Assembly (NCBI GenBank): GCA_021014325.1 | Contig: CM037463.1 | Coordinates: 25,104,526 to 25,168,525 of the forward strand | DNA: 64,000 nucleotides | Direction of reading: 5' to 3' | Origin: Plazaster borealis | Taxonomy: Eukaryota; Echinodermata; Asteroidea; Forcipulatida; Labidiasteridae | In this document: in pieces, positions 1 to 12,628 of the stretch | How the letters are laid out: each line of letters opens with the position of its first letter | Numbering within the stretch: the stretch's first letter is position 1 | Notes under the pieces: generated by a model | Told to the model about the DNA's origin: nothing | Seen by the model: only the letters and a program-made list of their open reading frames with translations | Database searches by the model: none | Translations under genes and position numbers: made by a program

Positions 1-1040
1 AAGCTAGATACCTAAGGTTGGGGAGGGGGGGGTGTGTGCTGGTATCCTCCTGTGTTTCTCTGTCCTTGTTCTTTGTATTTTAGATGTTTTAAAATTTCTT
101 GAGGAAACTTTGTACTTTATTCCTTACAAACTATAATTGTTTCTTATATTCAACTTCTTTAATTGAGGCTATTGGTATTGCATAAGGTGTACAATTCACT
201 TTTTTAAACAAGGCATCTTTTTTTACAAAACCGATAGTGAGATATGAACAATAATTTCTTTATTGAAGTTTCCAATCACAATTAACTGAGAAGGTCATTC
301 AAGATTACGGTTATAATAAGTGAGAGGGGAATGATTGATGGAGGGAGCGATAGGACAGGAAATACGACAATGTATAACTATTTAGTTGGGAGTAAAACTG
401 GCATTTTGCAAGACTGGAATATAGTTATTATAACCAAAATATTCTTAATCGTAAAGGAAAATTACAGAATTGGTTTTTGCTAACAAAACAGTTGCTGGCA
501 GTGTAGCACTTTATATAATCCACCAGGTACATAAACTGACAAACCTGTAGATGTTTGAGATCGATCGGCCATCTGGGTCACGAGAAAATAGTGAAAAACT
601 GATTACACATATGAGCAATAAACTCCAATCGGAAATTAGTTTTATTTATTTCTCATCAAATGTGGCATTTCAGACAGAAATATTTCTAGGGATGTTTTCT
701 ACTATCATCATTAGACCGTGTAAGTTTTATGTAAATCTGTGATCTTAAAGAAAATTTTAATTACCAGTTCTGTAACGTTCCTGTAAGAAAGACATCGATT
801 TTATGTCTATGTATTATTTTAAACGAGTAAGGCTCTAATTAGAATAGTTGCTACAAATTATCTCTAAATCTTCATTCGCATTTTGTGACTGCAATGCATT
901 AATGCTGTACAAGTACAGTAACATTTTAAATGTTTTGAAATAATTTTTGAAATAATATTTGATATTATTTCATTTATTGATCAGATTGTGGTTATTTCCT
1001 ATAGTTTACAATGTAAGTAGGGTTCAGGATCGAGTACTTA
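1..1040. other. No gene recognised
   Basis: AT-rich non-coding DNA. The only open frame above 60 codons (551-742) resembles no family I know and has no splice or codon support. No structured repeat was seen. Confidence 0.6.
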
Positions 1041-1160
1041 AGCCACATCCACCATAGCAACTGTCTACCAACTGTGGCCATTTTATGTTAGCAACACCCA
1101 CCATAGCAACGGTGGCTATTTTAAATAAGCCACACCCACCATAGAAACTGTCTAGCAACA
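1041..1160. repeat. Short degenerate tandem repeat
   Basis: A phrase close to AGCCACACCCACCATAGCAAC occurs three times within about 120 bases, each followed by a variant of 'ctgt-ctaccaa' or 'ggtggctatttt'. The spacing is irregular. No coding content was seen. Confidence 0.5.
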
Positions 1161-1379
1161 ATGCAAAGTTTGGGTAATGACAAGTATGCCTCCATACTAC
1201 AATCTATTGAACAATTCCACACACATCAAATGCTGGAAAACTAATGCCCAAAATGTATACAACATTTTCAAATGTGCTCTTTATGTAACTTGCTTTTGTA
1301 GGATTTTGGGGTGCGTAGTTGTGTATAGTGATTTGTCAATACACTGTGAAGCTCATGGGATTTGACCTTTTAGATGCCA

Positions 1380-1554
1380 ATAGACCTTATGCACATGACG
1401 TCATTTCAGTAGGGCGCCCTCGTTTAGAGGTCAAAAGGCACTTGTTCATTGGCCATTCTTGTGCGCCGCGCGTACAAATCTGTGCGTTTCGATTGTTTCG
1501 TCATCGTTTTACCTCTAAGATGACGGCTGGATGACGTCAATGCATAAGGTCTAT
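1380..1554. mobile_element. MITE-like element with ATAGACCTTATGCA termini
   Basis: The terminal inverted repeats ATAGACCTTATGCA (1380-1393) and its exact complement (1541-1554) flank about 150 bases without coding capacity. A CRE-like TGACGTCA core lies just inside each end. The size and lack of a transposase suggest a non-autonomous DNA transposon. The element at 14731-14913 has very similar ends (TATAGACCTTTATC), so a family is present. Confidence 0.7.
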
Positions 1555-2705
1555 ATGAATTGTGATTGGTCAAGACATTACTGGGGCTGACTTTATTGAT
1601 TGGTCTGTTTTGGTAGTAATATAGAGTCCTGCTTATCCAGTCCTCTCTTTTTCCCATAACAGTTTTCTTAGTTTTACTCAGATATTATTCTATATCATAG
1701 TTAAGATGCTTTATTGCTACTTCACATACCAAATTTACATATTAAGGCTTCAATTAATGAATCAATTGTATATATTAAGAGGGACTTGTGTTTGTTATTA
1801 TTATTTTTTAGGTATGCCAAGAAATGAAAATATGTTGAGTCCATTGTGTAAACGACATAGTCACATAAAACAGCCGTTAGGTGAAGCATCCTTTTTTGCA
1901 CTGTATGTAAATAAATTAATTGGCGGAATGAATAGAAAATGTAGCGAATCCATACAAATACAGGTGTTATCTCCCAATAGATACTTACTGAACAGTAGGC
2001 CTAGTCGGTTATTTTTCAAGAAAGTAGTTTTCTAAAAATGGTTAAAGTTGAAATAAAATATTGCACAAACTTTCAATTTTTGAAAATTTTCTGTTTAAGT
2101 AGGCCAACAAGATATGGAAAATGAAATCACGAGTCGTACGTATGAGTAGAAAATGAGTTATTTTTCCTTGTAAATTAAGAAAAATTGCTGATAGTTCACC
2201 ATAAAAAACCAAAAACATTTACGTTTCATCATCTTGGGTAGACAGACAGGGCCTCATCGGGCAGGAATTGTGGCTACTTTGGGTGGGATTAGACCGCGAT
2301 GTCCGGACCTTCAGAACCCCCTCCCCCATAGGAGATTGTTACACATTTGTCTTCAAAGGAAACCTATTTTCAGTGAGGTCTTATGATCATCTCCACTAGC
2401 CTATCTGACAAAAGATGATCCTGAAATCATTTGAAAGATGTCATACCAACCCTTATCCTCACCAAACTGACCGGTTGGCCTGCTAATCCTTTCCAAACGG
2501 ATTCTTTTTAAAAACACTATCAAGTTCGCAAGCCGATCTATAATTAGCACCTGGCAACGTACTGACTAAATTGTAGTACATGACAATACAATGTTTATTC
2601 AGCCCTATGGGTTTCTAGATGGCCCTCTGCTCAATATGTATTATTTTCTTCAAAGCCGTTGATTTATGACTTGTTGTTTACTTGAGCTTGAGTGGAAATT
2701 AATAA
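1555..2705. other. No gene recognised
   Basis: An open frame of 109 codons (1706-2035, plus) is the longest here. It starts in a run of hydrophobic and tyrosine codons and shows no recognisable domain, so I do not call it a gene. The rest is AT-rich and unremarkable. Confidence 0.5.
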
Positions 2706-2738
2706 AAACAAACAAACAAACAAACAAACAAACAAACA
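2706..2738. repeat. (CAAA)n microsatellite
   Basis: About eight uninterrupted CAAA units. Confidence 0.9.
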
Positions 2739-3132
2739 GTTGTTAAAATACCACATTCCATACATACAACAATGAGTTAACACGTGATACGCTGCAGTCT
2801 GACGTTCACGGACAACATTGTACAGATCACAGCCTTCCAATCCTGTTGCCCAGTGAAAATAGTTCGCCATTGTTGGGTTTAAATCGGAAAACTGAGGGAA
2901 AATTTAATATGGCTCCAGTTTACACATTAGTTTCTTAAAAGTTACCTTTCCAGAAATCAATCCATCTTCTTCTAGAAGATTGAAACAACTTTTGTTTATG
3001 ATGGTCGCGTAGAAATAATAGTCTCGTGGATTTTTCCCGCCAGAATGCAAATCATTGTAAAACTTATCTTGCAGTCTATGCGCACTTATAAAATCGTACG
3101 CTTTTCCGTGTGTATACATTGATACTATTACT

Positions 3133-3275
3133 TGTCCACGTTGCCCTCGTCCAAATTGTGCAATGTACGGTACCGTATGTACACATTGTACAATGTACAG
3201 TATAATACTGTACATTGTACAATGTGTACATACGGTACCGTACATTGCACACTTTGGACGAGGGCAACGTGGACA
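3133..3275. repeat. 143-bp near-perfect palindrome
   Basis: The sequence folds back on itself around base 3204. Arms of 71 bases match with one mismatch that I can see (near 3153/3255) and a one-base loop. The arms contain smaller palindromes such as CGGTACCG and ACATTGTACAATGT. There is no coding potential. It may be a foldback transposon terminus, a recent inverted duplication or, if transcribed, a very long hairpin RNA. Confidence 0.9.
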
Positions 3276-4448
3276 TTTTAAGGGATCCTCGTTCTAATTC
3301 AAAGCCCTTAAACTCAATGAGTCTAGTCAGTCACTAATTTAATCGTTGACTTGAGGTGGTCCTTTTGTTATAGACCAAATGGAAATCGCTCTTAGTTGGC
3401 AAATGAGACAAAACAATCTAAATTTTGAAGGGAATTTGACATCCTTGGAGTACCATCTCACCCGTCCACCCAGTATGTGCGAAGAACATATCCGACATGT
3501 GGTTTCGAGGAGGCAACACCCTCTGCAACCTGCAACCTGCAAGAAGTGCAACCAACCAGCAGTGGTGCATGAGCTTATTCAAAGTTGGACACCATATGCT
3601 TACCTACATATCCTCAGTTTTTAGGTCAATTAAACCAACGGTTTTGTTATAAAACTTGGTTTGCACCGAGTGTGTCTGCGGTAGTGTTGGGGGGACGGGC
3701 GGACCACCTTTGTCAACGGGTGAGTGAGGACTCAAAAGAAAATCTGAACTGATTCACTTGGCTATTCATGTTGGATATAATGTTGAAATTTTGCTGATTG
3801 TTATCAAATGATCGAATTTGGAGAGAATGTATCAAAGATGGGTCAAATCCTGACCTGATGTGGTAAGTTGAAACGTTTATTGTTGAAACAATATTGAGTC
3901 CATAAAAAGGGCTGAAGGGCCTACCATTATTTATTGAAAATGTTGTTTTTTATTTTATTACATAAACGTTTGCCGAATCCCCACATTATGGGTTGCAAGG
4001 CAAAACCCAGCTTACTTTGTGGGTAGGCCCTAACGCTGTATTAAAAATTGGGAATAAAACAATCATCGAGTTTAGTTGGCTGGCCAACATGGTTGGTATT
4101 ACAGCATGGATTACATTCTGATAAGTTTCCTTCCACTTTATTCTGAAAGAAAAAATGCGCTTCCCGCGTAGTCATATTTTAAACATTTCCAAAATCCAGC
4201 TATTGTCGCACCTGTTCAATTACTTCCACTACGGCGGAAAGCTATGTTGTCATTGTTGTCATCACCAATTCATATCTTTTTATAAGTTTTTTTTGTGGAT
4301 GTTCGATGTGTGACCTGTATAGAATTATTATGTATTTCGGGCTTCAAGTTATGTATTTTATTCATTCATAGTGACTGACATGAGCAACAAGTCTTTTAAA
4401 CCACAATGCTTGCCTTACTTTGTTCCTATAAACGGTGACTGCTCTATA
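3276..4448. other. No gene recognised
   Basis: An 81-codon open frame at 3379-3624 (plus) has four cysteines but no recognised motif. Otherwise this is non-coding DNA. Confidence 0.5.
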
Positions 4449-4620
4449 TTCCGACACCCTTATATTTCGACACCCCTATGTTCCGACAACCCCCTCATGA
4501 TTTACATAGGGTTAGGGTTAGGGTTAGGGTTAGGGTTAGGGTTAGGGTTAGGGTTAGAGTTAGGAATAGGAAAATACACCAGGGTTGTCGGAACATAGGG
4601 GTGTCGGAACATAGGGGTGT
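4449..4620. repeat. Telomere-like (TTAGGG)n tract inside an inverted repeat
   Basis: Seven uninterrupted TTAGGG units (4512-4553) with imperfect units on both sides. The tract is bracketed by inverted copies of a phrase close to ACACCCCTATGTTCCGACAA (4449-4495 and 4581-4620). Because it is interstitial and inside a dispersed-looking inverted repeat, it is more likely part of a mobile or satellite-like element than a chromosome end. Confidence 0.85.
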
Positions 4621-6292
4621 AACCCCTATAAACACTATACATATTCTTCTTCCTTGATTTTAATGAGGGGACCTCTGGCACAGGCGTAAAAACAGGGGGT
4701 AACCCTGAAGAGGCCCGGCAAGTTGAGGGAGAGCTATTCGGAGAGAGTTGGGCTGGGATGGTTGGGGGAGGGGGACATGGAGAGCGGAGGGGGGGGGAAA
4801 TGGATTTTAAAAAGAACATAATAATTAAGAAATCCCTCCCCCCCCCCAAAAAAAAAAGCAAAAAAAAAAGCAGTGAGGCCAATTAATCATCCCAAGAACT
4901 GATAATTGAATAAAAAATAGGAAAAAAATGAATAAGTGGTACTGAATGGAACCAATCGGTCTCCGGTCACCGACAAGACAGATGTAGCATTTTGGGCATC
5001 CGCAGCTGCCTGTACCATAATCTTTAACATGTTAGAATGTAAAGCATATGGATTATAAAATTGTTTTAAAAAGTTATTAGGCCTCATTAAAAATTGAACA
5101 TGACACATACAAAAACATGCCACATACAAAAACCCATAAAAGCACCGAGTCCAAATCACCCAAAGATATAAAGAAACTCGTCTCATGGTAAACGGTGGTG
5201 TATAGGACCAATTGACCCCACTATATCAGGCAGAAAATGCTGTAAATGAGGCATTGCAACTGCCCAAACCATGTCCATTAAAATTAACAGGAGAGTAAAC
5301 TTAGGAATCAACAAGTGGTTTATGGTACCACCCTCGACCTCCTAGTGGGGAGTTTCCGACCAGAACAAAACAGTACTTCTATGAGAGGCATTCAGCACTG
5401 TTCGTACAATATCCATTGATATAACCTAATAAGTTAGGTTTTTGCAAAACTTATATCTTTGTAAAGTTGCTACATTTTTTCTGGATTAGATTTATATGCA
5501 GCAAAGTCAACTCTGAACGAACTCAGGCTCAGCGATCATACTTTTTCAACTACCCGGGTTAAGCTGAGTTTTATTGACAGAAACTGCTGTAGCGCCCTCT
5601 TTAGACGACTTACATACAAAACGGGTTCCTAGACGACTGTCGTAGAAAAAGGAGCGTGACGGTGGTTTACAACCTGGAACCATGTGGACTACCGTTATTG
5701 TACCTTGTTGTGTAACATTACATTTTGTACACAATTAAAAGGTGAAGCGTTCTGATATGGATGGTAAGTTAGCTACTTTTAATGGTTACTTCTTTCTGAG
5801 TGATTATATTTTGAATCTATACAATAAGATAAGACAGTCAAGTCATCAAAACCCAAATCAGTGGAAATCGCCTTGCTCTGAGTATAATATTGCTAATCAT
5901 GGTTGTATAGCCTATAATCTGATATTGTGCATGTTCAGATGTTGGATCAGCACATGGTCATGATCAGCTGTTATTTCTAATAAAACTAAAATAGTCACAT
6001 TCACGGCCATGTTGATTGGAAATCGAGATGTTGAGTGGTGTATTTGGGTGGGTTAGCTTCATACAAGTATATTATAGGCAGGTCCAAATCAACTAGCCAC
6101 CACTGACGTTATGAGTCCTTTGCCACCTATATATAGGTTTTGTTGACTTATTAAAAGTTTTCAGATTTTCGCTAAGTAAGAGTGTTTTAGAGAAAAATCA
6201 TATTTACCCTGTTTCAGTGTGAGGCTATGGACTCGTAATAATGTTTTTCTGTTTCCTGTGGACTAAATATTTCAGAGCACCTTAGAGCCCCC
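4621..6292. other. No gene recognised; homopolymer-rich stretch near 4780-4870
   Basis: Runs of G, C and A lie between 4785 and 4870. Antisense open frames here are created by the TTAGGG tract or homopolymers. No gene was found. Confidence 0.5.
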
Positions 6293-6665
6293 TTTAAAGG
6301 CACTGTACACGTTTGGTAATTAAAAATTCAAAATATATATTAGCATAAAAACTTACTTGGTAACGAGCAACAGAGAGCTGTTGATAGTAGAAAACATGAG
6401 AAACGACTCCCTCTGAAGTAACGTAGTTTTTGAGAAAGAGGTAACTTCTCACTGAAATAAAAACTTCTTGCAAGAAGTTTTTATTCCTATCTGAAAGCAC
6501 ACAAATTTGTACAACAAGGGTGTTTTTTCTTTCATCATTTTCTTGCAACTTTGATGACCAATTGAGCCCAAATTATCACAGGCTTGATATTTTATGCATA
6601 TGTTGGGATACACCAAGTGAGAACACTAGTCTTTGACAATTTCCAATTGTGTACGATGCCTTTAA
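6293..6665. mobile_element. MITE-like element, copy 1 of a family
   Basis: The element starts with AAAGGCACTGTACACGTTTG and ends with the complement of a similar sequence (a 'gtacgatgcctttaa' terminus). It has no transposase frame. A second copy in the opposite orientation is at 17724-18077, with clear similarity throughout, including a central CTTGCAAGAAG palindrome. The antisense frame of about 85 codons (6294-6548) is shared by both copies only because they are the same repeat. Confidence 0.85.
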
Positions 6666-6889
6666 GAACACACTGTGACACAGTCCACATTGTTCTAGGA
6701 GTAGTAGTAGTTAATTTTAATAATACAATGTTAGTACGTTGTAAGTTGTAGTTCTTATGATAAGAAGCTTTTCACTTGATCACAACAGTGATGAGTCTTA
6801 AAAAAACACCCAATATTTTTGCAGAGCAACATGGTTAGATCAGGTTTACAACATTAACTCAATCCTAGACTATAATTGAATAAGTTTGT

Positions 6890-6995
6890 TTCGTTATGCT
6901 ATTGTGGATTTGATAGCATTACAACCTCATAGTCATTGTTCTTTCGTTACGCTATCGTGGATTTGATAGCATTACAACCTCATAGTCATTGTTCT
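6890..6995. repeat. 53-bp direct repeat, two copies
   Basis: A 53-base block beginning TTCGTTATGCTATTG is repeated head-to-tail with only a few changes. Confidence 0.8.
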
Positions 6996-7490
6996 AGGTA
7001 CAATGCTCCCAACAAAGACCCTCTGTTGTATTGCTAGAAGTGGGCTTGTTTGTTTTTACAATGCATTACACATTACATAGTTCATATCGAAAGGACAGAA
7101 CATGGTTTTGTTATGCTCAAAGTCACAAGTGCCATGAATCCAAATTCTGACAACATCCAAACTTGAGGATAGTATAATATTAGCAGACGGTTTGGCCTGG
7201 ACACTACCATTTCTGATTCTGATCTATGAGTATTCTATTTAGGGCAGGCCTATTGACCCAATTCACCTGTCGTGACTGACCCGGTTGCGCCATCTAGGAC
7301 TCAGATTCCCTGTTTGCTACTGGGAAGTGCACACACATTGTAGGTGACAGGCACGCCGTTAAATGTGCACCATGCAATTTGACTCCAAAAATTACAAACC
7401 ATGGACAAAAAGTAGCCATGTGTGATGTTTATATAGATGAATATGATGAAGTAAACTGTTTTTATATCCCTGTTTAGAATAAGAAGCATT

Positions 7491-7984
7491 TGGGTCATTC
7501 CATGTCAATTCAACAAGCTTTTGGACCTGACCTTCACGGATTGAAATGAAATTTGAGTGCCCATCCCAAATCTTTCTGAAAATGTTGCTTAAATCTTAAG
7601 CTAACGATAATAAAAAAATTACGCATTTTGAAAAATACGCATTTTCACAAATCGAGGTCAAAGGTCATATTTTTGCGTAATTTGTTTGTGCTATATGGTA
7701 TAATTTAGATTTTGTGTTATCAAATAAGGCCACTCAAGAGCTTTAAAATTATGTAAATTTTATCTCTGTAGGTGCTTTACTTTTGGAGATATGAATGTCC
7801 AAACATAGCAGGTCATGCTAATTAGTCAAAAGTTCGTTAACCCATATCTCAAAAAATAATTAACCGAATGACATAAAATTTCGGTTCTGGGGGTTTCTTA
7901 ACTTGTCCAATCAGCACACCAAATTTCATTTCAATCCGTGAAGGTCAGGTCCAAAAGTGTGTTGAATTGACACGGAATGACCCA
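7491..7984. mobile_element. Non-autonomous element with 64-bp terminal inverted repeats
   Basis: The ends begin TGGGTCATTCC and are inverted copies of each other over about 64 bases with three or four mismatches. The middle 365 bases are AT-rich with no open frame. This is the build of a MITE or other non-autonomous DNA transposon. I could not identify a clear target-site duplication. Confidence 0.8.
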
Positions 7985-8111
7985 TTTATGTTTCATCTGT
8001 AATATTCAAGTTTTTGTTTTCAGATGTGATATGACTAGAACGTTCAGCATAGGCCCACATCTCACAAAACGTTTTTTGGGATAAGATAAAACTGCCTATC
8101 CAGTTGTTACA

Positions 8112-9021
8112 ATGGCAAGTAGGGCATCAGTCCTCTCTCTGTATAAGAACATTCTGCTTCTTCATCGGTTGCTACCTCTAGAGCTGAAGGCAGTGGGGGA
8201 TGAGTACGTCAAGGCAGAGTTCCGTAGACATAAGAAAGTCAAACCTGAAGAGGGCGAGAAGTTTATGGCAGAATGGCAGGTCAGTAGATTGAATTATTAT
8301 TTGTGTTTTACCCATACACCGATGTGTGATAAGCACTGTATACTCTGTACTTTCTTGAGTTTTGGGGGGTAAAAAAATCCACAGGTGAGGCATGTCGCTT
8401 GGGTGGGATTTGAACCCACGTCATAAAATGGTTCTGTGTCCAGTGCTTAATTAGGAATGCAGTGTTGTTATATTTTTGAAATTACCTACCTCAATTATGT
8501 TTACACCTATACAAATTACATACAGAATAGAAAGTGTAAATCAGAGTTTTAAACAAAAATCCTTGTTAACAAAATGCTAAGCAGTTTTATTGAACATTTT
8601 AGTGGAAGTTAAGATGGTTCAATAACGGATTACACAAAAGTGAAGAAAACATTAGTGCATTGCTCTAACTTGTGCCTCTATTCTTAGACTTATAAAAAGC
8701 TATATATCTGCAAGGCTTCTTTTTCAAACACACAATTAACAAAGTATGCCACAGAATTGTAAAGTGCTGTGAAATTCCTAATGAAAAACAAAATTAACTA
8801 ATAAAATGTATACGTTTTAACATATTTTGTGACAGACCTATGCAGATGTTCTACAAGGTCAGCTGCAGCAAAGCAAATCCACTTTGCAAGATGTTGGAGT
8901 CAATCTTTCAGACACAAATCTTGATGAACTGAGTCAGGATCAGCTTGGACAACTCCTTGAACTGAGAAAAGAAACGGCTAAACCTTCCCCCTTTGTGCCA
9001 CCTGTCGAAGGACCTTCATGA
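8112..9021 (+). CDS. SDHAF3: Succinate dehydrogenase assembly factor 3 (LYR-family), 2 exons
   Basis: Exons 8112-8279 and 8836-9021 join in phase 0 (CAG|GTCAGT donor, ACAG acceptor) to give 117 residues; human SDHAF3 is about 125. The family acts in the mitochondrial matrix and helps mature the iron-sulfur subunit of complex II, protecting it until assembly. The LYR-type motif near residues 10-12 reads LYK, followed by NILLLHRLLP; then come the family hallmarks GDEYVKAEFRRHK (about residues 30-42) and an EGEKFMAEWQ segment ending exon 1. Exon 2 carries the family's C-terminal helix (DQLGQLLELRKE). Arg-to-Lys at the third LYR position is the only oddity. The start is the first ATG in frame and fits the family length. 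The gene is tail-to-tail with the collagen-like gene. Identification is by resemblance to the known family and is fairly secure. Confidence 0.93.
8388..8425 (-). repeat. tRNA-like B-box fragment (probable SINE remnant)
   Basis: On the minus strand GGTTCAAATCC (near 8407-8417) matches an RNA polymerase III B box. No matching A box or cloverleaf could be built. It lies in the SDHAF3 intron and is most likely a decayed tRNA-derived SINE. Confidence 0.4.
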
Positions 9022-9654
9022 TATACATTAGTGTAATTTCAGGAACATTTTAGTGTTATGAAAACTCATGATGGTTCAAGTGTTTGAAAGAGACATAAGC
9101 ATCATTGAATAAGATAGAGGAAACCTTACCCAGTGATTTGACCCTAAATATCCCAAATCATTCTATGTCCTCTTTGCCGATGTGAAGGTCTCAGAAGGAC
9201 TGGGGTTTTGGATCCAGAAGGATTGGGGCTATCAGACTGGGTTTGACGTAAGAGGAACTAGGAGGATTGGGGTCTTATGCAGCTTGGTCAAAATGGGATT
9301 CAGAAAAGGATATAGAAGGATTCAGTTCATTACCCATAGTAAGGAAAACCGTTGGACCCTTGTCTTGTCTTTCGTAAATTGATTTTCATAGTTATTTTGG
9401 ATCAGATCGATAAGTGATAGTTTATAATTTCTTATTTTAAAGCTTTTTGTTAAAATTTGTTACAGGTAACAGTTATCCTGAATCGATTGTGATAAATGAA
9501 GCATTTTGGAGAAGTCGAGTTGGAATTCTGTCTTGCAGAATTTGCGTTTGCATGGAATAAAAATAAACGTAATGTAACATGAGAGTATTGGATAACACTA
9601 GACAATTCAGCATTATTTATTTGCAGTGACAATTTAATATGTAGTGCTTTGAAG
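9022..9654. other. Intergenic, no gene recognised
   Basis: This is the interval between the convergent SDHAF3 and collagen-like genes. It contains short near-repeats of 'aggattgggg' (9190-9280) that create a spurious 66-codon frame. Confidence 0.6.
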
Positions 9655-11767
9655 TTAGATACTACAGATCGTGCACGATATTTCACGCCCCTGTACTTTA
9701 TGGAGGGCACTGGAGGGACCCACATACAGCTTTAATCGCGTAAAGGAGTGCCCCATTATTGTCGGCCTGACTGCCGGGGATGACCTCTGGTGCCTCATCC
9801 ACACATACAGCTTGCTGCCTCGCCTGGGTATAGTGGGCTGACATGAGGTATCCCTTGTATTCCTTTGTCCAGTTGTCAGGACATTCGTTCTTGGCGGGGA
9901 ATAAAACCTGAGTGCCTCGACTGGTGAGGCGACACACTGCACCAGCACGTCGTGATCGTGAATAACTTCAGAATTCTTATGAGAAAAGGGGTCATATGTC
10001 GATACTTTGTCTTCCATTCCATGAAGCTGTAAGTAACCTTGGTGTCCATCTCTGTATGAAGCAGGCACATCTGGATCGGTTGGGAGACAGAAGAGATCCG
10101 AACTTCCTCCCTTATGGGTAAAATGTGTACCAGCACCATAACCATTCAAGGAAATACACCTCTCAATATTCTTAGTATTTGTGAATGTGGAAGGCACTTG
10201 ACCTGTTTAGGTATTTGTGCAAAACGACCAATAGCAATCTTAGCTTACACGACTTTCTGTAATCGTAAACGCTGAAGTCGAAGATTTAGAATATGTCGAA
10301 AAAGTTGAAAACATACCCTGATACAAGTTCTGTGCCTGTACGGTTTGGGCAAGTGGTTCTTCCCCAACGAATGTATGTCGGTCCAGGCTAAACAGTTGAA
10401 TTGAACTTCATCAACAAACACCCCCAAAAACTAAAACATATTATCTTTGTTAACTCACACGAGTAACTATGTCTGCTTTAAATTAACTGGGTCAAATGTA
10501 CAATGAAACATGCATTGATTGGAGTAAGTTATTAAATCAGAGTAACAATATTGACAGAGAACAAGTGTAAGTTTCAGAACGTTATTCGACATTGTAGTAA
10601 AAAGAAGAAGACAAAACAAACAAACAAACGAACAAAAAGCATGTTAAATACATATTGACAATGTGCTAAATAACTGAATCTTAACGTTTCAAGTTTATTT
10701 TCTGACATTCTATAAACCAGTTTTATGCACGTCCTTGTCCTTAGCTAAGTATAAAATTAGCAAAATAATACTCTAATTGAAGACTTGGATAAGTGAAAAT
10801 CATGGAAATGAGAGGGTGGTTAATGGCATACACATGTTTGACTACCTACAAACATTTTTTGGGGATACCTTTTATTAGAGAATCGATGTCCACTGGATCA
10901 CCCTTCTCCCCTTGAGGTCCAGCACTACCAACATCTCCCTGTCATATCGCAGAAAGAAATTAATTAAACATAACATTGATCGAATCCGAGGTCCAATCAG
11001 AAGTCGCGATTGAATTTTAATCCAATAGAAGCCAAGCCTGTGTTTACAATGTGGTTTAAAAAAAAAAAATCCGCATTGAAGTGTGGTCTTGAATAATTAT
11101 AACTATTTTGGCATTTAAATTTCAAATGGGTTAAAGAAAACTTAAGACGAAAACTAGTTGCTGCTGCCATTTTTAAAGTTGCTGTGATATCATCCGATGA
11201 AATATTTGTTCGAGGAACATTAGTCTGGTACCCTGCGATCAAAACTTGTATAATCGAGTTTTGAATGTTACCTTTTCTCCCGGTGGTCCTGGCTCACCGG
11301 GTTGTCCTGGCTCAGCAGGTGATCCTGGGTGCCCGTCTCTTCCATCCCTCCCGTCGACACTGTCTCGTCCGTCTTTGTCGTCCTTTCCACCTTGGCAAGT
11401 TAAAACTGGAAAGTGAAGCCCATGTGGTTGATCTGAAATATGATTGTAACATTATGGCAGGTATCCGGTCATCGAATTATTGTAACTCGACGACTGTTTT
11501 GTTCGAATTTAATATTCAAACTTCGTATTGCCATTTTTGGCGAGCCCCTGCGAAGCAGAGTGAGCCTATGTCGTGTAATGTCGTTTTCTGTATGTCTGAC
11601 GCGTCGGTCCGTCCGCATTCAAAATAATGTTAAAGTTTTAGTATTAAGCTTTAAAATTAATTTTTTGAGTTTTGTGTTTTTGTTTGTTGTTGAATTCGTC
11701 GCTTGGCTTGCATGCCACCTGAGATTTTGTTGACAAAAACTTATTCACAAACAGAAAGTGTCTGTTG

Positions 11768-12628
11768 CAGTGGCGTAACCAAGGGGGCGGGGGCACGTGA
11801 CCCCCAAATTGATGTCCATGCCCCAAGGGTGTGCCCCCCCCATTTGAAATCTGGACTTTTGGGATTGGACATTTCTGGAGTTAAATATTACATTTTATAC
11901 GCTTTAATGTGCTAATTTCGATGTTTGTTAATACTATTTTTCCATTCACACACAGAAAATGTAATTGTTATTACACTCACGCCAGATTATCTTTTTACAA
12001 AATAGTAAATTACTTAGAGAAGGCGCTGGAAAGGGGCTTGTTTTAAGAAAAAGGCAGGCGCGGTTCTAGAGCCTTCGGGGGCTAGACCCTTCGCACGTGA
12101 CGTCACCCTGTAACTTTCGCTTTTGGGAGTCGAAAAGCAACCTATATACAATGTTGTAACTATTAGTGACTTTAATTGAGAATATTATGGGCTAGGCTGC
12201 GATGTCCAAACAATGGGAGAACAAAGAGAAGTTCTCGGTAAGCGGGATTTACAAACGTGTGTGTGTGTGGACACACGGAAGGGCATATGTGGGGTCCTGA
12301 CAACAATGGAACAATTGACCCCACAAAGTCATTTCAATAGGAACAATTGGGCCCCACAAGGGAATTCTTCAGAAAAGGGAATAATAGAACAACAATAGCA
12401 GTACCCCACAAACCGGATCCGTAAGGGTGTGTGCGTGTGTGTGTGTGTGTGTGTGGGGGGGGGGGGGTCTAAACAAAAGTTGCGAGGGCCTGAAGCCCCC
12501 CCCCCCCCACCCCACCCCGTGGAACTGCGCCTGGAACAAGGTAAACGGAAACTTGGCCATAGTGGCCCCCTAAAAAAATGTGTGCACCCCCTTGTGCCCC
12601 CTAAAATTTTACCCTAGTTACGCCGCTG
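11768..12628. mobile_element. hAT-type non-autonomous transposon with 8-bp target duplication
   Basis: The ends are CAGTGGCGTAACCAAGGG and the inverted CCCTAGTTACGCCGCTG. An exact 8-base direct repeat, GTCTGTTG, flanks the element (11760-11767 and 12629-12636), as expected for hAT insertions. The interior is G/C-homopolymer-rich with a (GT)n run near 12430-12458 and no transposase. It sits in an intron of the collagen-like gene, ending only about 15 bases from the donor of exon 12645-12872. A relative is at 34630-35463. Confidence 0.92.

Noticed and set aside
1706..2035. 109-codon plus-strand frame
   Set aside because: No recognisable domain, no splice context, composition like surrounding AT-rich DNA.
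3379..3624. 81-codon plus-strand frame with several cysteines
   Set aside because: No family resemblance or neighbouring exon support.
4512..4553. True telomere or subtelomere
   Set aside because: Only seven units, interstitial and bracketed by an inverted repeat, with ordinary sequence on both sides.
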